The translations under genes were made by a program, and so were the position numbers. Positions 9,788 through 19,300 of a stretch of DNA of 64,000 nt are shown piece after piece. Under the pieces are notes generated by a model. It was given only the letters and a program-made list of their open reading frames with translations. It was not told the DNA's origin and made no database searches. How positions within the stretch are numbered: position 1 is the first letter of the stretch; each line of letters opens with the position of its first letter. Source of the stretch: an uncultured Gammaproteobacteria bacterium (GTDB lineage: Bacteria; Pseudomonadota; Gammaproteobacteria; Ga0077536); the NCBI GenBank assembly GCA_938082545.1, contig CALKCL010000017.1, forward strand, positions 62,001 through 126,000, read 5' to 3'.

Positions 9788-10648
9788 CTAGCTTGATGCA
9801 AACTCTATTTTCGCGGCATCAAGCAAACTACGAGCCGGTCGACCTAGTAGATTGGATAGCACAGGAGATGTCATTGCAATAATTTTGGGTCTATTCTTAA
9901 AAAACGCTTCTTCAGGCTCTGTTACCTGGAACCTCAAATTAGGGGTTCCAGCACTCTTCAAGCATTCAGCAAAATCTATTCTTGAAAGGACTTTTGGCCC
10001 ACCAAAATTAATCACTTGTTGTGGAAACTCGTCCCAGCGTTCAGCCAGAGCAAGAGCACCCTCAACAACATCATTACGATGAATAATCGCCCGATAAAAG
10101 GGGTGGAATAAATCAGCTTCCTCTCCACGTTCCTCGCATCCGATCAAATACTTAGTAAACTTATCTTCTTGCGAAAATACGTATGAAAGACGGATAGATT
10201 TGAAGAGTGGGTTGCCTAAAAAACGTTTCTCCACCTCATGCTTCATTTCAGCATATTCACCAGCCGGATTAATTTCTGAAGCCTCATCAACGGTATCGCC
10301 GCACTCACCATACACCGTATCACTAGAGAAAAACACTACTCGCCCACCACGCGCCATAACATTGGTTACAAATTCTGATGTGCCTGTCACATTAACAGCC
10401 CAAGCGTAGTCATGTTCATTAGCGCAAATATCGGGGCGGGAAAGCGCAGCAGTTAAGAGCACAACATCACCTAACAGAATAAGCTCGTAATCAAAATCAG
10501 CAGGGGCATCCAAACGCAAAGGGAGCAAACCATTTGCACCAATGGATGAGGCGCCAAATGCGCCACCACGAGCTTCGGCCTTGTTCAACAATAGCTTACC
10601 TATATACCCAGTAGCCCCAACAACAAATACTTTGTAACCTTCATTCAT
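9788..10648 (-). CDS. NAD-dependent epimerase / nucleotide-sugar reductase (RmlD-like SDR)
   Basis: VFVVGATGYIGKLLLNKA; SSDTVYGECG; YAEMKHEVEK; next to the dehydratase. Confidence 0.7.
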   Translation of the reverse strand: MNEGYKVFVVGATGYIGKLLLNKAEARGGAFGASSIGANGLLPLRLDAPADFDYELILLGDVVLLTAALSRPDICANEHDYAWAVNVTGTSEFVTNVMARGGRVVFFSSDTVYGECGDTVDEASEINPAGEYAEMKHEVEKRFLGNPLFKSIRLSYVFSQEDKFTKYLIGCEERGEEADLFHPFYRAIIHRNDVVEGALALAERWDEFPQQVINFGGPKVLSRIDFAECLKSAGTPNLRFQVTEPEEAFFKNRPKIIAMTSPVLSNLLGRPARSLLDAAKIEFASS

Positions 10649-10697
10649 CGAAACAACTCTTTTCCTTAAATAACATTCGTTCTCTAGTGCAAATCAA

Positions 10698-12692
10698 TCA
10701 TGGCCACGTCACTATTCTAGGGTAGGCAAAGCCCACCCAGTGAGAATTTAACACACCACCTGACTCTTCAATACTAAACCTGATCGATACGCGCTTTCCC
10801 TCGAATTGTCGCAACGATATTAGGATAGGATGGAACCGCAACTGGGTGTCTGCTTCTGGCGAAGGTAAATCAAAATGATATGAAGCCGAAATTGCATCTA
10901 ATCCTTTTGAATTGAACTCAATGACGGCACGAGCATGGTTTAGACTTGGGTAAATCATACTAACTCCCGCTAGAAAAAATGCTTCATTAGGTATTTCAAT
11001 ATTCTGATACCGATAAGAAAAGTTTGGCACAATTGTTAGAGTATTTATATTTCCAATCGTTGATTCCCAGGGCAGTAGCAATACTCCCTTGCCTGATGGA
11101 GTGTCAACCTTAGCCGTGTTGTTCAAACTCCCATCTTGAAAATTCGAAATAAAATCATATGCCAAATTACTAGTATATATCCGGTATAAGCCTCGCCACT
11201 CGTTAGTTATTTCTTTTAACTTGTTACCTTCATTGTCTACTAATAAAAATATCCTCGCATTATCGGCTACATTTAATGTAAAAGAATCTTCAATCTTCGT
11301 CACACAATTCAATGCTCTAGGATGATCTTCATAAACTTCAAAAAATCTACCGCCGGCCAAAGACCAGGAACAATGTTCTTTCGCAGTATTAATAAAAACA
11401 AGTTGCTGCCCCCTCTCCATTTTAAAATCATTTATACTATGCTTAACTGCCGCAACAAAGTCTGCAGATCGAGCAAGATATAAGTTTCCGAAACTTTTTA
11501 CATAAATTCTATCAAGAAAAACAACCGCACAAGTTATTGCAAATGCTAATAACCACATCGGAATTCGACCCACTTTATTTACTCGCCCCGAGATCCATGC
11601 TGGGAAAAATATTATTATGCTAACAAACGAACCCGTTAACCAGCGCTGTTCAAGTCGTATCGTTGAAATCGCTGGGGCAAGTAACAACCCCCCAAGGAAA
11701 AGCAACATCAAGGGGAAGAAAGCTATTTCCCACTTATTGACCACGCTTTTACTTATACATTTACAAACCCACCCATAAAGCATAAACAACCACAAAATAA
11801 CTAACGCAAAAGCAAATAACCACGCATATGAATCTTGAAGATCGGTTATGCTCACACCGACCAAATACTCTGGACCAATGTTGAAGCCAAATATAGAAGA
11901 AATAGCCTCATACAGGTGGCGAAAAACTCTAGATATATTACCCCCTATATACGAGCCGCCAGTTCCAACAAAAAATGGTGTGTGAAGCACTGTTAACTTG
12001 TAAGCAACATTAAAAATAGGTATTAACAAGCAACTTAAAAGTAGCGCCAGTCTACTGTTTTGTGGCAATTGTCGGACAGATGGCGAAAGCAAAAAAAACA
12101 CAAACAGCCAGACAAATACGACTATGTAGCGCTCATGTGCATGTATTAAAAGAAACCCCAATAATACTGACAGCCCTCCCCATAACAAACTGTGTTTTGT
12201 GTTTTCATGGGTGCGAACAGCTGAATACATCAAGCCTATAAAAAGTAAAAAAGACAGTGCCTCTGCTGCAATCACTTGTGTTATAGCCACTGTGGAAAAT
12301 CTAAAACTTGCCACAGCAAGGGACATCATAATAGCTAATAGCCAGTGTCCATCACTAATGCGCCTAACTATGAAAAAAACCAGAAGTGCGCTTAATCCAT
12401 TAAGCAAAAGGTTCACAGCAATGTGAGGGTAAGTCGAAGCACCAAAAAAATTAAACAACAGCATTGCATAGCCAAAACCAATCGGCCTGAATCTTTCCTG
12501 ATATGTTGAAAGAAAAAGATCTGATACTTTTGCACCGTATCCACCATCTTTCATTGAGAGATAGAAAAACAAATCATCTCCGTAAAATACAGAGGACACA
12601 TAAGGCATAAAGCGCCACGCAGCAATCATTATTGCTAACACTAAAATCATTAAAAAAAATAATCTGTGACTCCATATAAGCGGCATTCTCAT
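10698..12692 (-). CDS. polytopic membrane protein, GT-C / Gtr-type glycosyltransferase-like
   Basis: 664 aa with many TM segments in the N-terminal two-thirds and a soluble C-terminal domain; polysaccharide locus context. Confidence 0.55.
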   Translation of the reverse strand: MRMPLIWSHRLFFLMILVLAIMIAAWRFMPYVSSVFYGDDLFFYLSMKDGGYGAKVSDLFLSTYQERFRPIGFGYAMLLFNFFGASTYPHIAVNLLLNGLSALLVFFIVRRISDGHWLLAIMMSLAVASFRFSTVAITQVIAAEALSFLLFIGLMYSAVRTHENTKHSLLWGGLSVLLGFLLIHAHERYIVVFVWLFVFFLLSPSVRQLPQNSRLALLLSCLLIPIFNVAYKLTVLHTPFFVGTGGSYIGGNISRVFRHLYEAISSIFGFNIGPEYLVGVSITDLQDSYAWLFAFALVILWLFMLYGWVCKCISKSVVNKWEIAFFPLMLLFLGGLLLAPAISTIRLEQRWLTGSFVSIIIFFPAWISGRVNKVGRIPMWLLAFAITCAVVFLDRIYVKSFGNLYLARSADFVAAVKHSINDFKMERGQQLVFINTAKEHCSWSLAGGRFFEVYEDHPRALNCVTKIEDSFTLNVADNARIFLLVDNEGNKLKEITNEWRGLYRIYTSNLAYDFISNFQDGSLNNTAKVDTPSGKGVLLLPWESTIGNINTLTIVPNFSYRYQNIEIPNEAFFLAGVSMIYPSLNHARAVIEFNSKGLDAISASYHFDLPSPEADTQLRFHPILISLRQFEGKRVSIRFSIEESGGVLNSHWVGFAYPRIVTWP

Positions 12693-14023
12693 TATCTGAG
12701 CCCAACATCTAATTGATTCATTAATATCTTACTTATCGCACGACCTTCACGAATGGCATAATTTGTCCCGCGATCTTCTGGGTATATTTGCGCCATGGTA
12801 GAAATTAAAGCATTCTCAAATGGAGTCTCTCTACCAGGAACATACTGCGAATAGTTTCGTTCTGTCACCGGCTGTGCAAATTCCGCACGCCAAACTCGGT
12901 GTTCTATAACCCATGAGCGATCCATTTCAGGAAACATACGTTTGAGATGCTCCAAGGCAAAATCGACATATTGCTCATCACTGTATGACCAAACGGGGTC
13001 TTCCACTGGCAAATATCGAGAAAGAAAAGCGATATGCGTACCCTTGTAGTTTTCGGGTAAATCGAAATTAGTGTGTTCGATTACTCCAACAAAAGGAAAG
13101 CCAGGGTCGTTAACATTAAGCCAATAGGTATCAGACAAACTCTGTTTAAGGCGCAAAACCAAACACATATTTCCTAGATAGCGGACTCGACGCAAGCGCT
13201 CAAGCCAACTTTTCTCAACAGCACCATCAAAAATATTAGCAATAATTGGAAATGCCGGCGTAAATAAAAACTGACTGCCAGTCACTTCGCCATGATTGGT
13301 ATTTAAAGCTACTATTCGAGCGCCATCTGAGCGTATTCCCGTCACTTTTTCACCAAGAGCCACCTCGCCACCAGTGCTTTCAATTGCTAAAACCATTGAC
13401 TCTGCAAGACGACCAAAACCACCCTGAAAATATGCCAGCTCTTCACCACCTTTATCATTACGCGTACTGCCACGAAGAACTAATTTTTTCCACATCCAAA
13501 CCGCATTCACAGCCTCTGCATAAATTGAAAACTTTGATGTAATTAGCGGTTCCCACACTACACGGTAAACGGTCTTGCCACAAAGAGACTCCAACCACTC
13601 ACGGATGCTTAGATGTTCAATTGTTCGCCAGTCCTTAATTCGGCGAACCTGGAAAACTAAAAGACCAAGTCGAATACGATCGATAAATGAAAGTGCCGTA
13701 AACCGAAGTAAATCCATCGGCGTTGACAACTTCCACATGCGTCCATTGAAATACATACCAGTACGTGTAGGTAACGTAATTACGTCCCCCTCCATGCCCA
13801 ATTCTTTGACTAGCTCTGGTACGTAGACATCGTTGTTGAACCAGTGGTGGTAAAACTTTTCCAGGTTTACCCCATCGGAAAATTCAAAAGTTCCTGCAAG
13901 TCCACCCACCGTAGAATCAGCTTCAATGACTCGTACACTACGTCCTTGCTTAGAAAGTACATAAGCTGCGGTTAATCCCGTAAAACCACCACCAACAATG
14001 ACCACATCATGTTTTTTTGACAT
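12692..14023 (-). CDS. NAD(P)/FAD-dependent oxidoreductase (amine oxidase / UDP-galactopyranose mutase-like)
   Basis: DVVIVGGGFTGLTAAYVLSKQGRSVRVIEADSTVGGLAGTFEF dinucleotide-binding motif; VNLEKFYHHWF. Confidence 0.75.
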   Translation of the reverse strand: MSKKHDVVIVGGGFTGLTAAYVLSKQGRSVRVIEADSTVGGLAGTFEFSDGVNLEKFYHHWFNNDVYVPELVKELGMEGDVITLPTRTGMYFNGRMWKLSTPMDLLRFTALSFIDRIRLGLLVFQVRRIKDWRTIEHLSIREWLESLCGKTVYRVVWEPLITSKFSIYAEAVNAVWMWKKLVLRGSTRNDKGGEELAYFQGGFGRLAESMVLAIESTGGEVALGEKVTGIRSDGARIVALNTNHGEVTGSQFLFTPAFPIIANIFDGAVEKSWLERLRRVRYLGNMCLVLRLKQSLSDTYWLNVNDPGFPFVGVIEHTNFDLPENYKGTHIAFLSRYLPVEDPVWSYSDEQYVDFALEHLKRMFPEMDRSWVIEHRVWRAEFAQPVTERNYSQYVPGRETPFENALISTMAQIYPEDRGTNYAIREGRAISKILMNQLDVGLR

Positions 14024-14070
14024 TTAAAACCCTTTTCTGAATATTACGACAGCATGGAACCTAAAATCGC

Positions 14071-14463
14071 TTACACACTTTTTGATTGATCACGTAATCT
14101 TTCTCTAAAAGTAAATCGACGGTTCATAGAGAATTGGATAACTACCACTATTGGTAATGTCAGTAGTTTGGCAATTTTGGCATCAAAAAACATGACATCA
14201 ACCATCAGCCATAGCATCAAGGCGGATGCTGTAAAGCCGACCGCTGCCACTCCCAGAAAAATCGCTAGGCGGCTTGCTGGTTTATCGTGAACACCAAAAG
14301 TTATTTTACGATTCAGAAAAAAGCTAACCAATGTACCAGACAAATAACCTAAAACATTGGCTGCCTGATACCAGAGCCCAAATGTAAGCGCTGAATAATA
14401 AATTAAATAATCGGTAGTGACACCGATCCCGCCACATAGGCAATAAAGTAAAAATTGCATCAC
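14071..14463 (-). CDS. GtrA family membrane protein (putative polyprenyl-linked sugar flippase)
   Basis: 130 aa, four predicted TMs, FLLYCLCGGIGVTTDYLIYYSALTFGLWYQAANVLGYLSGTLVSFFLNRKITF. Confidence 0.82.
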   Translation of the reverse strand: MMQFLLYCLCGGIGVTTDYLIYYSALTFGLWYQAANVLGYLSGTLVSFFLNRKITFGVHDKPASRLAIFLGVAAVGFTASALMLWLMVDVMFFDAKIAKLLTLPIVVVIQFSMNRRFTFRERLRDQSKSV

Positions 14464-15443
14464 GTTTTCGAACCTTCATTGAGATTATTGGATGCATCTA
14501 GCCCTACTGTTTCAGCTATAACGTATTGAGGTCGTTCATTAATTGTAAGCAATACCCTCCCGAGGTACTCTCCTATCATGCCAAGGGCCAATAATTGGAC
14601 CCCTCCTACAATCAAAATTGTTACCATTAACGATGACCAACCAATAGGCATAACATTGAGTGCGAATCTTTGGATAATCAAAAAAATTGCCAGTAAAAAT
14701 CCCATGCCAGAGAAAATCATACCTACTAATGAGGTTAGGCGAAGCGGTATAACAGAAAAATTCGTAGCCATTTTCAACCAAAGCGACAAGGATTTACGCA
14801 GTCCATAACTACTGTCTCCTGCATAGCGCTCATGGTGATCTACATCAACCGATGCGATGTTTCTTGTAACAGAAAGAATTAAACCGTCCACATAAACATA
14901 AGGGCCACGATAACGAAGAATGTCATCACGAATTACAGACTTCATGGCACGAAAAGGAGAAAGATAGAGATCTCTCGGCTTTTGCATAAGGTACACAGCC
15001 GCTAGGTTATTTATACGACTGCCGGTAATTTTCCATAAAGCATGATTGCGATTTTTGAATCGTGCGTAGGCAACATCGTATCCTTGCTCAATTTCCTGAA
15101 GCAACATTGGAATGTCCGCAGGCGAGTGCTGAAGATCATCATCCATCGTCACAATAATCGTACCCCTAGCTTTAGCAAACCCCGCCATAAGCGCATTGTG
15201 CTGCCCTGCATTAACGCGGAGTAATATTCCTTGTACTTGAACATAATCTTTAGAAAGCGCTTGAATAACTTGCCAGCTATTGTCTGGCGAGCGATCACAT
15301 ACGAAAATTATCTCGTAGCTTCCTTGTACAGCCTCTAAACCAACCAATACTTTATGTATCTGCGCGACTAATTCAGCCAGAACTTGTTCACTTCCATATA
15401 CCGGAATAACAACAGATAGCTTACACAGATCTTCATTACCCAT
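14460..15443 (-). CDS. family 2 glycosyltransferase with C-terminal TM pair (DPM/GtrB-like)
   Basis: LSVVIPVYGSEQVLAELV...VTMDDDLQHSPADIP; C-terminal TM helices; overlaps the GtrA gene. Confidence 0.87.
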   Translation of the reverse strand: MGNEDLCKLSVVIPVYGSEQVLAELVAQIHKVLVGLEAVQGSYEIIFVCDRSPDNSWQVIQALSKDYVQVQGILLRVNAGQHNALMAGFAKARGTIIVTMDDDLQHSPADIPMLLQEIEQGYDVAYARFKNRNHALWKITGSRINNLAAVYLMQKPRDLYLSPFRAMKSVIRDDILRYRGPYVYVDGLILSVTRNIASVDVDHHERYAGDSSYGLRKSLSLWLKMATNFSVIPLRLTSLVGMIFSGMGFLLAIFLIIQRFALNVMPIGWSSLMVTILIVGGVQLLALGMIGEYLGRVLLTINERPQYVIAETVGLDASNNLNEGSKT

Positions 15444-16116
15444 AGTATTTCCTTATTAGTCGTTCATTATAAGTTTCGTCGAAATTCACACCTGATTGAT
15501 TTGCTACCGTCGCAGCCAAGCTAGAATCAATTGAGTACGTGCCTCCAATATCAAGTGCCGTATAGCTTGCCTTCTTATCTAAAACCACCTCAAAAACATT
15601 AACCAACTGAGGTATGGAGATCGCAAAGGGAGATGCAATATTTATTGTACTATTATGAGCACGAGAAGACTGAACCAGGCAATTCACAATTAAAGCAACA
15701 TCGTCAACATCGATCAGATTTCTTTTAGCATGCCGCCATATTTGGAAAGTAGTCTCTGATGTGATTTTTTGATAGAGGTAATTTGTTAGCGTATTTGGGT
15801 TAGGTGTTACCCCCACAACTTGAGGCAGTCTGAAAATAGCATAGTTTTCAGATGAACTAACTAGAGACTCCATTTCTTTCTTATGAATCACATAGCCTGT
15901 ATCAGAAAGTTCAGGATCACTTATACTGCAAGTACTGAAGTAAATAGTAAACTTTTCTTCACAAAGTGCCTTTATCAACATTTGTCGCTCACGCAAAAAT
16001 TCTTCATGGCGGGTTTCTTTAGAATTAGAAACTCCCGATGCAAAAACAAGCACATTTGAATCATTGATGTAGTGACTATCGAATGCTTTAGCAAGCAGAC
16101 CGTTACCTATTATCAT
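15436..16116 (-). CDS. NAD-dependent epimerase/dehydratase-like SDR; ORF opens at 16230, MIIGNGLLAKAF start at 16116 more likely
   Basis: KMIIGNGLLAKAFDS nucleotide-binding start; RNLIDVDDVALIVNCLVQSS. Confidence 0.6.
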   Translation of the reverse strand: MIIGNGLLAKAFDSHYINDSNVLVFASGVSNSKETRHEEFLRERQMLIKALCEEKFTIYFSTCSISDPELSDTGYVIHKKEMESLVSSSENYAIFRLPQVVGVTPNPNTLTNYLYQKITSETTFQIWRHAKRNLIDVDDVALIVNCLVQSSRAHNSTINIASPFAISIPQLVNVFEVVLDKKASYTALDIGGTYSIDSSLAATVANQSGVNFDETYNERLIRKYYG

Positions 16117-16384
16117 TTTTAACCTATTATTCAGCCCAATAAGTGATATAAGTCTTCTAAAATAGAAAACTTCTATGTCGTGAGTCACCATACTCGAGAA
16201 AACATTAAGCCTTCCATGACTTAATGTCATTCAGTACGTTGACGACCATTAGCTCCTGACGTCCTCGTCACCTCGCTATCACATCGTTCTATGTTGTCTA
16301 TCCTTAGCTAACATATCATCCTAATAAAATATAAGACAAAAATTCCTGCTACCGAATAAATTTAAATACTCAATTATAAATGAG

Positions 16385-19300
16385 CTACAGTTTCCTAATT
16401 GATGAAACGGGATCAATTCCACGTGAATAATATGGAGCCGTATTCATGTTTTTTACAAATACTGCGATCATGTGAGTTGAAGTTAACTGACCACTTTCCA
16501 ATCCAGCTTCATCCTCTGCATGAACTTGGTCAATAAATGCTCTGTCCCATTCAGATTCTCGATTAAAATTGTGTCCAAAACAACGATCTACAAATATATC
16601 TATAGCACTTCCAAAGCCTACAAACTTCTCACATTCAAATCTTTCTAAGAGCAAGGGCAAAACCTCTTCCGCTCGAATCCCTTCAAAACCTTCCTTACTG
16701 CAATCCCAATTTTCATACTCTTTCTCAAGCCTATCTAGGAGAACATTATATCTATAGCTTTCTGGTAAATCTTTCCAAAACTTATTCACAATCTCAAGGG
16801 ATTCTGGCCAGCGCTGATGACCATTTCGCCCGATCATGTCAGAAATCAAAAAACTACCATGCGCATGAAGTCCCAGTTTAACTTGATCATACAGATGCTC
16901 AAGATTTGATACATGGTGTAAGGACTGATTCGCCATAACGCCATCATACTTATCTCCAGCTACCCAAGTGTTAAAATCTGCTTCTACAAAACGCATCTGG
17001 CTCAAGACTCCGTTTTCTCGAGCATTTTCCTTCCCTCGTTCAAGCATTACTGGATTAATTTCAAGACACTCAAAGATAAAGCCACTGAAACCAGAGTCAA
17101 CTAAGTTTTTTGCAATAGATACTTCCAAATCACAATTCCCCGCACCCACACTTACGAATCTAGCTGTTGTACTTTCTGTTCGATTCGCTGCCACCAAAAA
17201 ATTGGATGAAAAGAACTCTGCTATCGCACCAAATCCGGCTTCTTGGAATATTGGAACCAAGTATTTATTTGACCAATAATGGTAAATATCTGGAAGGTCA
17301 TGGACATTAACCTGTTTTTCATAAATCGCTAATTCTTGCTGAATTTTTTTCTGGTAAGCGGAATCAACATCTGTAGTTGCGAGTTGTTCAATATCAGTTG
17401 GTACAGTAGACTCAGATATATATAAAGTTAATGGCTTATCACCACGTGTAATCTCAAAATTCAATTCACAAAGAATGTCATTCAATATACTGTATGACCG
17501 CTCCGCTCCCCACATATTATCCGCAAATATCAGACCGTTTTTACTAATTTTATTCCAAGTAATTTCATCTTGATAAAGTTTTGCAATAGTGTTGGCAAAA
17601 TCTTCTGCGCCATCGGCGACACAAATGTTTTTACCATCGCTCAGCAACATGCCCTCTGCCGCAAGCGAGGTCGCTACCACCGGCAGTCCAACCGCCATTG
17701 CGGTGCCGATTTTGCCTTTAATACCTGCCCCAAAACGCAGCGGCGCAACCGAGACACGCATCTTGTCGAGCAGCGGCGTCAGGTCTTCGACAAAGCCAGT
17801 GATGGTGACGTCACTCGATACCAGCTCTTGTATCTCAGCAGGCGGTTTGCTCCCCACCACGTAAAAGTGAACACCAGATAGTTGCTTACGCAGCAGGGGC
17901 ATGACTTCTGCGACAAAGTACAGCACAGCATCCACGTTGGGGGTATGTTGATAGCCACCAATAAAGACAATGTCTCTACGCTCGACAAAGGTTTTGCTCG
18001 TTCCCTTGATATCCATGATCAACGGGAACACATGGAGCTTAGCATCTGGCAACATAGGCTGAAGAAGCTCGAGTTCAACTGCACTATGTAAAATACATGC
18101 ATCAGTAGCACGAATTACTGCTAGTTCGCGCTGCTTCATTTCATCTGCCGTTTTTTGTTTAGTCTTGTCTGATTGAAGTTCTGCTTCGCGTGACATCCGC
18201 AAGAAATGTAAGTCAACAGTGTGAAATAGCACCTTTGCTTTGGGGCAATGTTTCCTAATCAATTTTAGATGACGTTCAACCACTACCGGCCGGAATAATA
18301 AGGCTAAATCGTAGCGATTCTCAGATTCTTTTAAATGTTGCTCAACAGTGGTGACATAAGGTGCATATAGCACTTCAATACCCGCACGCTGTAAAGCGCT
18401 GGTGTACTCGGGTAACTGGAGGAAGTTGTCTTCTGGGATGAAGGTGACCTGGAAGTCCATTTCTCGTAATAATAACAAGAGATTAAATACTGTTACTGAG
18501 CCAGCATCTTGATTAGGCGTGGGGGTGCAGTGGTCAATTACTAAAACACGGCGCGTTGAGCGTCGATCTTTTGCGTTGTCTGCATCTACACCTGGCGCCT
18601 GATGTGCTTGCAATCGTTCTTGCCAGCGTGTGAATAATTTTTTGCTGTTCTCTATTTGGTATGCTTTGGTGCCTTGGTTTGTGTCGGTGCCAGAAGTAAT
18701 TCCTTCATAGTGGATAACAGTTGATAGAGGCTGATAAATTACCCGGTAGCCTTTGTCTCGAATTTTAAGTGCAAGGTCAGAGTCTTCGCAATAGGCTGGT
18801 AGATAGTGCTCATCAAAACCTCCTAGCTCATCAAAAAGTACCTTAGGAATCATTATAGATGCGCCTGAACAATAATCGACTTCTCTGGCGTAGTTATAGA
18901 CGGGGAGAAGTGGGTCTTGGCAACGGCCAAAATTCCATGCACTGCCATCTTGCCATATTATGCCTCCAGCTTCTTGCAATCGACCATCAGGGTAGACTAG
19001 CTTAGAGCCTGCCAATCCTGTGCCAGGAAATTCACTAAAAGTACGCAACAATTCATCCAGCCATTCGCTGGTGACTTGTGTGTCGTTATTCAGAAAGTAA
19101 AGATAGTCACCTTTGGCTTCAGTTGCTCCCGCGTTACACGAACTTATAAACCCCTGATTTTTTTCGTTACGTAATAAGCGGATGCCTTCAACTTTTGATA
19201 ACACATCAAATGAATCATCCAGTGAGCAGTCATCGACGACGATTAGTTCAAATTCAGATTGTGGTAAATTATTCATGATTGAGATGAGACATCGTAACGT

